Below, in pieces: positions 56,081 to 64,000 of a stretch of DNA of 64,000 bases. The position numbers and the translations under genes are program-made. Location: NCBI GenBank assembly GCA_963932465.1, contig OZ010795.1:477142806-477206805 (forward strand), given 5' to 3'. The notes below the pieces were generated by a model, which was given only the letters and a program-made list of their open reading frames with translations, did not search any database and was not told where the DNA came from. The DNA comes from Maratus speciosus. Its lineage: Eukaryota > Arthropoda > Arachnida > Araneae > Salticidae. Position 1 is the stretch's first letter. Every line of letters begins with the position of its first letter.

Positions 56081-58670
56081 GTCCACTGTTACATTTGTGA
56101 CTATCAGAGCAAATTTTCATATCTATTTCCAACTCTTTTATTACAAAATATATTTAAGATACATTTGATGCATCTACTTAAAAATACATGTATTCTACTT
56201 TGACAAACCATATACAATTTGTAAAAAAAAAGCATTTTACTTGCCTAGAAAATAAATGAAAATTTGTTAATCTTGTGACCACAAAAAATGCAATTTTCAA
56301 AAATTGTGTTTGACGCAAGAATTCTGTGAATTATATGAGACTATAGAAAAAAAAATTACAGAATATAGCAGAGTAATTATATCTTTTTAAAAAGAATTAA
56401 TCATTGAACTCATCTTGATAACACTTGAATTAGTTACATTTGATTTTGCAAAATGCTAAGTGTTACTCTTGTAAAGTTACTCTAGTGACGCTTTGTCCAT
56501 AATGTAATTTTAGCAAAAATTCAGTTTAAATACTAAACATAATAATTAAAATAAGTTAATATAATTATTTTCTATACAGAGCAACTTTTTATGATTTTAA
56601 AATAACACAAAAGAACGTAAAAAATTCTAAAATTAATAATCTGTATAACAACATAGCAACCTTTCAATTTCTGCTACTTAACAGAATAAGTCATTGCCTT
56701 CATTATCAATAATATCACTTGAAACTTCTCCTGTATCATGATTTATCTAATGAAACACAAATTCTTTGTACGAATCATGTTAGTGTAAGGTTTGTAGTAG
56801 ATAGTACCATTTTTCAGGGTTTTAATAAATTGTATTTGTCGAATGCCCTTCGCTGTTGGCATTTTCTCTTAAAGTAATGGAACATAATTGTTTTATTTCT
56901 TTTGACAAAATAAGCAGTATATCTTAGAATTACTTTTTTAACACGCACATCATTCCACATATATCATTATACAACAATACAAAATAAATCTACAGCATCT
57001 ATACCAGGAGTATTTGAAAAACACATATGCCCAATTAAGTTAATTGAGAAAGGAGTCTGATTCATTGCAGGCATATTTGCATAGCTATATTTTTGTTTAA
57101 ATTGGAAAGCACAGCCATCATATAAAAAAGTAAAACAGGTGCACTTTAGCAAAATACAAATTCCCTTAACGATGCTATGTTGAAATTTTACATACGAAAG
57201 CATTTAGAAAAAAAAAATGATTATGAGTTACATTGTCTAAAATAATAGCATAAGATTTTACATTATTCGGATCGTACTAAATAATGGCTGAAAATACCTG
57301 AAATGGCTGAATAGTGGATTTGACCACCAATGCAGTATTTCGTATCAAAATTTCGTCTTGGCATGAAAATGTACAGTTTTCAGAAAATCCATTGGTATAA
57401 CTATTCTTTGAGAAATGGTTATTTTTTTGATATTATGAAAATAATCCTGTGTACAAGTTTCAATGAATGTGTGCCACAGAAATGGAGTTAGTTGCTTTCG
57501 AAAATTTTGTAAACAATCAGAAATAGTTTCTTTAACTGTTACTTTTTAAAAACGTTGATAAACGTTATCAACGTTTTGCTATTCACAATAACTTATAAGA
57601 AGTTCTGTATTATGGACTTCCGTTTCAAATAATTCATCTATGTTATCTTCGTAAATTAGACATTCGTAATTCCTACTTATGTGACCTTTTTCACGCCTAA
57701 CTAATGTAGATTTAGCTGAAGAATGACCTCTTCTTAAATCTTCATCGACATAAAAATTTTCCAAAGCTGTGGAGTTAGAGTTTTTCCGTTACAGTATCTG
57801 GGGCTAGCTAGTTCTCTACTTTTTTCTGGTCTTAATATTTCCATTCTCTTGCTGAAGCTTTTGCAGGCTCTAAGACTTTTCTTCACCTTATCGTAATATA
57901 TTTTGTTTTGTTTCTTTCTCACATCAATATATTCAAATTCATTCTTATTTTTTCTCTACAATTTTTGGCACTTAGCAGAATTTCCCCTGCTCTTTAAAAC
58001 AATGCGTGTATAAAAAGCAATATTAAAATCTTTCATTTAAAATATACTATCAGAATCCTTTCCATAAGAGTTGCTAAAAGAACCTCTGTAGGTTATACAG
58101 CAAAATTTAGTAAACAAAGCTTTATAAAGGCTATAACATATCTAATCAATGACCATGTGCTTCAAACCAAAAGAAAGCACACATAAATGACACGAGTAGA
58201 GTTGTTTTATTATATCTTTAATTACTTGTCATGATTTTTTTATAATCTTAAGTAATAACAAAAACGAATAAAATAAATCCATCCATTAAAAAAACACTAA
58301 TAAAGATAATTTATCTTCCTTAAAATTTACAAAATAACCTTAGTTACGGCTAAAAATATTTCAAGAACTGCTCTAATAACAGAGAAAAAAACAACAAAAC
58401 TTTAAGCATTCTGTTTGTTTTGGTTGCAACGCAGTTTTACGTCAAACTATGGACAAAAGTGTTATGTGTTACTCTTGTAACACAGACGTTTGTTACTCTT
58501 GTGACAACTCCACAGAGCATATTCTATGCATAGCATAAACAAAATATTTAATGTAAAATCTGTCTTATACTTCGAAATCAGAGAATTAGAAGTTTTGGGT
58601 AAAAATTTTAAGTAGGTTTTATGAAATTAAAACTTTAATATGTTTTCTGTTACTATTGTGACATTTAATT
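56080..58670 (-). mobile_element. Decayed DNA transposon with TGTTAC...GTGACA subterminal motifs
   Basis: Words of the form tgttac-n(4)-gtgaca cluster on both sides of the coding region: 56087, 56465 and a weak one at 56268 on the left; 58470, 58490 and 58650 on the right. The internal minus strand encodes a transposase-like protein (next entry). I could not define exact ends or a target duplication, so the limits are approximate. Confidence 0.6.
56950..57990 (-). pseudogene. Transposase-like protein, family unassigned, broken
   Basis: Pieces in shifting minus-strand frames: a basic, charged start (57922-57734, with KIYYDKVKKSLRACKSFSKR, then CNGKTLTPQLW), an acidic middle (57764-57579), a piece near 57390 reading VIPMDF, and a late piece (57203-56967) with FLYDGCAFQFKQKYSYANM followed by FSINLIGHMCF. 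The last pieces resemble uncharacterised transposon proteins of invertebrates in which an Asp-containing MDF motif and an SDG-x3-Q-F/Y-K motif are followed by FFATSHGKG. The middle Ser is Tyr here, and the final block is changed. Several stops and frameshifts make it non-functional. The catalytic assignment is inference. Confidence 0.6.
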
Positions 58671-58919
58671 ATCAACTAATAAATAAATCTAAAATTGCAT
58701 TTAATACCTTAGACTTGCATAAAACCTTTCAATGCTTAATAATTTCATTTAAAGAACAGAAGTAAAAAAAAGCATACAACTCAATAAGTGCATTTTTATG
58801 CTCAACTTTAAATGAATTTTAATACTACTAGTTTCCAGCTCGGTCTCGGTGTAGACTTATTCTTAGGAAATTAAATCTTGCAAATTCCTATGTGGACTTA
58901 CCCTTACCCATCATACGTA
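58671..58919. other. Gene-free stretch
   Basis: AT-rich sequence with cagctcggtctcggtgtag (58837) as the only GC-richer word. No gene. Confidence 0.3.
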
Positions 58920-59440
58920 GTATAGGGTAAGTCTTGTAATCGGTTTGAAAATCGAAAAAAACTTTTTTGACGAATTTACACGTTTCAAACTCTGGAAATT
59001 CCGAAAAACATATTTTTAGAAAAAAAAAATTGCCGTCCGTCTGTATACGCTCTATCTCCCGAACAAATTGAGATAGAGACTTAAAATTTGGTGTGTACTT
59101 AGGAAATAATAATGGGAAGAAGCCTATTAAATATTAGTAACACTATTTTTTTCGGACTCTCAAAATATTCGTTGTGATAAAAGGTATACAAAAATTTTCG
59201 AAATTTTTTTTTTTTTTTGAAGGAGTGACTATAAAAGACAATAAAAAAAAAACATAAATTTTGCATAAATAATGAAGTCGATCGGATAATTAGTTGCCGA
59301 GATATTTGTAATCATATTTTTCACACGCTTCGATTTTTCATGACTCTGTATTTCTTTCAAATTTCAATTCAAAGATATATTTTGATTGGAAATGAGAGGC
59401 TTAATCCGACGCAGTAAACTGTTAGTTAATATGATTATAA
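58920..59440 (+). repeat. CCGTCTGT-type dispersed repeat
   Basis: Contains gccgtccgtctgtatacgct followed by ctatctcccgaac and acttaaaatttggtgtgtac. This is the kind of block seen also at 60-250 and within repeat A. A T run at about 59206-59217 breaks it. No coding capacity. Confidence 0.5.
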
Positions 59441-59486
59441 TTTTTCGAGTTACAAGGATGTTTCTTTTACGCAATTCGGTACTACT

Positions 59487-59870
59487 TGATTATCCGCCGA
59501 CCAAAAAACTATCGCCAAACTATAAGATTAAATGCCAATAATGGCTTATCGTAAATGTCAAGCATTTAATGCATCTCCATACCTATAAGGGGTGTCATCA
59601 TAGGGGAGAACATGCTCTGTCGCCAACTTGCCGATATATCGCCAAATTTGGCGACGAAAATTAGTCGCCAAAATTGACGCCAAATTGGCGGTATCTCTAA
59701 TATTTCGCTAAATTCCCACAGACTTCCTTTGTAAACCAATGGTGTATATTTGCTTACAGAAAATCAGCAAATTGAGATATTTTAATGGAACAAAAAGTAA
59801 TATTAGCTTAAGGATTATATTAATTATATTTAAGGGAGCCCAAGTAAAGGAAATTATGAATAAAAGTACT
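59487..59870 (+). repeat. TCGCCAAA-type repeat, direct copy 1
   Basis: From 59540 on, shared in order with 60520-60845: ttaatgcatctccatacct (ttaatgcatcgccatacct), atatatcgccaaat, gatattttaatg and tatattaattatattta. The words gccaa and ggcga recur densely at 59620-59690. Confidence 0.8.
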
Positions 59871-60148
59871 ATGATAAAATGCTCAGCATATATCAAATTT
59901 TTTATTTTCATATTTTACATTATGTATATCCATGATGGGTAAGTATTTCGGAGGCTTCCAACGTCTAGTTTTAATGTTTCAGTGCCATAGCATTATACAA
60001 TGTTTCTTCTGGAAGTATAGAAACACCACTCAGGAGAAAGGGTCAGAATTCAGTACTGTCTACATAAAATGGTGCTTTATACATTTTTCAATTCTTGCAA
60101 ACTTTTTCATTTTTTAACACATATCGGATAATTGCACCATAAAATATA

Positions 60149-60276
60149 ATAAATAAACACACAACCTTGCTCAATGGTGCACAAAATGCGAACTTTAATA
60201 AACTAATATTTAAATGTTATTTTATTAAAGTTCGTATTTTGTGTACCATCAAGCAAGGTTGTGTGTTTATTTATTT
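60149..60276. mobile_element. Small palindromic MITE (128 bp)
   Basis: The end aaataaacacacaaccttgc is mirrored by gcaaggttgtgtgtttattt; inner blocks caaaatgcgaactttaataa and ttattaaagttcgtattttg pair with one mismatch. The loop is about 15 bases near 60213. Confidence 0.85.
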
Positions 60277-60519
60277 TTCACATATTTTTGAGATGTGTAA
60301 TTTTTTATTGGATAAATAAATTGTTTCGATTCGTTAGTCGAACAAGTTACCCATGCTATTACATACAATATATTCACAATCTCTTCATCAACTTCAAATA
60401 ATGTGCTCATAATAATCTATATAGATATATTACACTATCGTACGTGGCACAGAAATCGCTATTATGTATTAATTGTTTAATGGCAACGCCCGAATGAAAC
60501 GCATCTCATTGGCTATTGA

Positions 60520-60845
60520 ACAGCAATTAATGCATCGCCATACCTATAACGGGGGTTACCATACGAGGGACCCTGTTCCGGCGCCAAATGCCGCCAAGTT
60601 TATCGCCAACATTTCGATATATCGCCAAATTTTGCGACCAAAATTAGTCACCAAATGTGACGCCAACTTAGTGATATCTCTAATATTTCGCCAAATTATC
60701 ATAGACTTCCATTGGAAACCAATAAGGTTTACTTGCTTACAGAAAATCAACAAATTAAGATATTTTAATGCAGCGAAAACTAATATTAGCTTAAGGGATT
60801 ATATTAATTATATTTATGGGAGTCCAAGTAAATTAAATTATCAGT
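60520..60845 (+). repeat. TCGCCAAA-type repeat, direct copy 2
   Basis: The partner of 59540-59870 about 980 bases upstream, with roughly 75-80 percent identity by eye. The open frames on both strands through it reflect the repeat. Confidence 0.8.
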
Positions 60846-60889
60846 AAAAGTAACATGATATAATACTTATCATGCTTTTCCTAACATAA

Positions 60890-61235
60890 ATTGATAAATA
60901 TTTAGATCTTGGTACAATAGCTGTCGTACTCTTACGCAAAAACGCATGAATACAAAGTTTATTACGATTATGTATGTTAAACTGAGTAATACGGAAATAA
61001 TTGGACTACATCTTAATTATTACGTAATTATGTAAGTACTATGGTAACCTGGAATCATTACCTATCGTGGAATATCATTGAATTAATTAAGTATGCTAGG
61101 ATTTTATAGAATGGAGAAAACTTTTATTAATATCTTTTAAAGTTTTATTTCGATTTTCATAAAATTTGCAAACAGACGGACAAACCAGACGACGACTATA
61201 GGTGCTACGTATTTATGTAATTACGAACGCGCCTA
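60890..61235 (+). repeat. Dispersed repeat G, copy 3
   Basis: Matches 45005-45395 from tttagatcttggtacaatag to aattacgaacgcgcct. It follows directly after the repeat at 60520-60845, whereas at 45 kb the same repeat follows a different MITE. Confidence 0.75.
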
Positions 61236-61934
61236 ATAAGATTGTAAAATGTATTTGTACGAAAAATAATTTCAGGTAAACATTGGTTGAAGTAAATTTT
61301 GCCTTTTACAGATGAAAAAAAAAGCTAGCAATAAATTAACTAAACAATTTGGTAATAAAGTACTTCAGTATTTAAAACATTTTGAAAAAACAAATAAAAT
61401 TTCTTAAAAATACTCCACATTTGTTGTATTTGGGGATCTTAATTACGTCTGTAGGAAATAACAATTAAAAAAATTAATATTTTTATTTCATTGTAATAAC
61501 TTACAATACTATACTTAAGCATCAATTAAAAATAAAGTACTGAACGCATAACATAGCATTTTATTTTTATAAATAAAGCAGCTTATTTATCTTCATAATT
61601 AATTGAACAATTTATTGGCAGATTTTACGCAATTAACTCATACTTGAACGATTTTTACACCTACGCATTACATTATTAAACAGGAAATATTTTCGATGTT
61701 AGTGTTTATGTTATAATAAAATTCATAATGATTCTTTTAAACTTTCATTTGTATGTAAATTTTATCGATATGCATGTTACATTTTTATTATAAACGTGAA
61801 GTATGTGTATTTTATTACTTTTAGTGAATTAACACCTTAGAATAATTTTTTAAAAGTTGTTTTGGGCCTATTTTTCAAACTTTGCTTTACCTTTATTTAC
61901 CGCTCAACCTGCATTACAATTTTATATGTGACTA
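61236..61934. other. Gene-free stretch
   Basis: AT-rich sequence, no repeat partner seen within the window and no coding signal. Confidence 0.35.
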
Positions 61935-62870
61935 GGGGGCTCGACCCCCTACGAGCTACTGTCGCCAACCCCCGACCAGACACCGCAGACTCTAAATGCA
62001 CGCTAATGTGATCGGCTTTAAAAAGATTTCGAAAGATTGAATTATAATTTAAAAAACAGTGGCGATCTCCCTATAAACGGATTTCTGTTCATTTCTCTTT
62101 GATTGGGGAAATTTTAACGCCTAATCCGCTGCAGTACTACTTGATTATCCCGTCGACTAATTTCGCCAAATTATATAAATCGCAAAACCACTCGCCAAAT
62201 TACACAAATTGATATAATTTTTATTTTAAATAACGAAAGAACAAATAAATTAGTACAACATTAATAAAAATACAAATAAAACGTCGAAATAAAAATAACT
62301 TGATGACGTAGACACGTGTAACAACATTTCAAAATAAGCTAATATAAAAGGAATTAAGTAAACAGAATCTTTGTCTTCCGGTATTTTTTAACAAAGCGAT
62401 AAGAAAGTTCTTTTAAATGAGCCATTTTAAATTAATCGTTTTTAATCTGACGTAATTTTAACCAAACTATTATTTCTCTTTTTAATATTCACGTGAAAAT
62501 GCTTGTGCTAGAAATGAAATATTATTTGCGCTTTCCTAAGAAAAATAGTTGAAAAGTATCCGCTCAAAATATCAAATAAATGTCTAGCGCAATTTCTAAA
62601 TTTAAACCGTTTTGCAATATTATTTTGTGTTCGTTTTATGTAATAACTGTAATGTGCGTAAATATGACGTAATTTCTCCTATTTAAGACTTCTAACGCAT
62701 GTTAATAAATTATTATTTTACAAATTCCTTTCTCTCTTAAAATTCACGTGTAATTATAGTTTTATGAAGTAATTTTTAATAAGTTCCTGCTTTTTGTACA
62801 TAATTATTTAATTCTAATTCCAATGTTTTTTTCTGTTTATAATAGTCACGTGTAAATAAATTTTTAATTT
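61935..62870 (+). repeat. Dispersed repeat D, copy 2, with inserted repeat H segment
   Basis: The head (acgagctactgtcgccaac, gcagactctaaatgc, aaagattgaatt) matches 14320-14425. The later part (atgacgtaatttctcc, ttaataaattattatttt, agtcacgtgtaaataaattt) matches 15380-15650. Between them, about 62134-62345, lies material matching 54284-54560 (partly inverted), absent from copy 1 at 14.3 kb. Confidence 0.7.
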
Positions 62871-63597
62871 ATTACACGTATAAATATATATATATATTTT
62901 TGAAGCAAACATTATTGTTTCCGCTGTATATACAGTTGGCAACAGTTTAAATTAATATCACTTTCTAAAATCTGTAAAAAATTTTTCTAGAAATGCTGAA
63001 AATTTGAATTTAAAATAGAAATAAAACCTCAAAAAATTAGCTAAAAAAAAAGAAATACAATCTGCACACGGGCAAATTCTAACGCATAAAAAGATCTAAA
63101 AATGATTACATTCCCATGTATAGTTTTTGCTGCTATAAAACTTTTTTAATGGAACGACTTTGTCCAACTTTAGCATTGAATATATCTTAAAATAATTCTT
63201 CGATTTTAAAACTGTCTGCATCAGCGTGTTTATCAAACATTTCTCTATAATACCACCGATTTTCATATTTTTGTACGCAATATTTTTCTTAATATTAACG
63301 AAGAAAGAACTCCTGTCACAAAACTCCCTGAAAGAACTCCTGTCCCGGCGGCGGCGGTGACAGCGGTAGTTACTTTTTTTTAGAATAGAGAGATTCTTTT
63401 GTTATTAATAAATATTTGTGCTAATTCTATTAGATAGCGGAAAATAGGAAAATTATTTATTATATTATGTATTTACGGTTTTCTTCAACAATAAAATTTT
63501 GAGATTGAACTACTGAACACAGCTTCACAGGTTCAAATTCACAAGTAAAATGTTTATAATTTCATAATCACATTGCATTATGTGATAACCTACGCGT
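62871..63597. other. Gene-free stretch
   Basis: A short duplication gaaagaactcctgtcac/gaaagaactcctgtccc at 63304 and 63331 sits next to a ggcggcggcgg run at 63347. No gene is supported. Confidence 0.4.
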
Positions 63598-63718
<121 letters not shown>

Positions 63719-64000
63719 CGAGGTATATCCACAAAGTAAGTTCCGTTTCTGTTTCGATCCGCAGCAGCGCTGCGATCGCAGTTCTAAGCATGTGCGGCAA
63801 TTACTCTGACTGAAGGAGAAGAAATATACGTCATTTTCAGATCGCTGCTGCCGACGTGTTATTTGTAGTATTTTTTTGAATGTCAGCCTTAATTGAAAAT
63901 GCCGCCACTTGTGAAATCAGATCTGTGATTCGTTTTCTCAATGCAAAGAAAGTTAAACCATGTGAAATTTATCGGCCAATCTGCGAGGTTTACGGACAAA
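63719..64000 (+). mobile_element. Mariner element, 5' end, runs off the window
   Basis: After TA (63717-63718) the sequence cgaggtatatccacaaagta followed by agttccgtttct resembles the terminal repeat of mariner elements common in arthropods. The transposase frame starts 161 bases further on. The right end is outside the window. Confidence 0.8.
63880..64000 (+). CDS. Mariner (SETMAR-like) transposase, N-terminal part
   Basis: The frame opens at the ATG at 63880 and is intact for 40 codons to the window edge. It begins [20 protein letters not shown] and continues [17 protein letters not shown]. This is the first helix-turn-helix (HTH_48 type) of mariner transposases, often annotated in arthropods as SETMAR-like; it would bind the terminal repeats. 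Related in kind to the decayed copy at 11862, but much better preserved. Whether the catalytic D34D domain is intact cannot be seen here. Confidence 0.85.
   Translation, partial: MSALIENAATCEIRSVIRFLNAKKVKPCEIYRPICEVYGQ

Overview
The window is AT-rich, gene-poor eukaryotic DNA. Its contents (a copia-type LTR retrotransposon, mariner, pogo-like, Tc1-like and hAT-like DNA transposons, tRNA-derived and 5S-derived repeats, many palindromic MITEs, long (TA)n and poly-A/T tracts) fit an arthropod. The SETMAR-like mariner N-terminus at the right edge and the CCGTCTGTC-containing repeats suggest an arachnid such as a spider, but that is inference, not proof. I found no convincing host gene, exon chain, intact tRNA, intact rRNA or CRISPR array.

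Layout. 0.3-5.9 kb: a palindromic MITE, then a nearly complete but broken copia element on the minus strand with two LTRs and an exact 5-bp target duplication. A solo LTR of the same family, in the opposite orientation and with its own target duplication, lies at 8.57-9.14 kb. 9.7-13 kb: a near-perfect 201-bp palindrome, a duplicated segment joined by a 27-bp minisatellite, and a decayed mariner with its D34D spacing still readable. 14.3-21.6 kb: a dispersed repeat, CCAGCA-rich MITEs, a 5S rRNA-derived pseudogene, a foldback of about 2 kb carrying a nested MITE, two tRNA-like repeats, and one unassigned open frame. 22.1-22.9 kb: two minisatellite arrays of the same unit in opposite orientation. 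25.6-27.1 kb: a TIR element inserted at TA. 27.9-33.3 kb: four tandem copies of a unit of about 860 bp, interrupted by separate insertions. 33.5-44.5 kb: more tandem duplications, including a satellite with a period of about 143 bp at 41.6-42.8 kb. 44.5-53.3 kb: diverged copies of a unit of about 650 bp, invaded by MITEs, a pogo-like element, a TA-target element and a hAT-like element. 56.1-58.7 kb: a decayed transposon with an unassigned transposase-like protein. 59-63 kb: more dispersed repeats. 63.7 kb to the end: the start of a mariner transposase that is still open at the window edge.

The main pattern is repeat-in-repeat structure. Tandem units preserve empty sites for several insertions, so insertion boundaries and target duplications can be read inside the window itself. 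Nothing here behaves as a coordinated gene system; the coding material belongs to mobile elements and is mostly broken.
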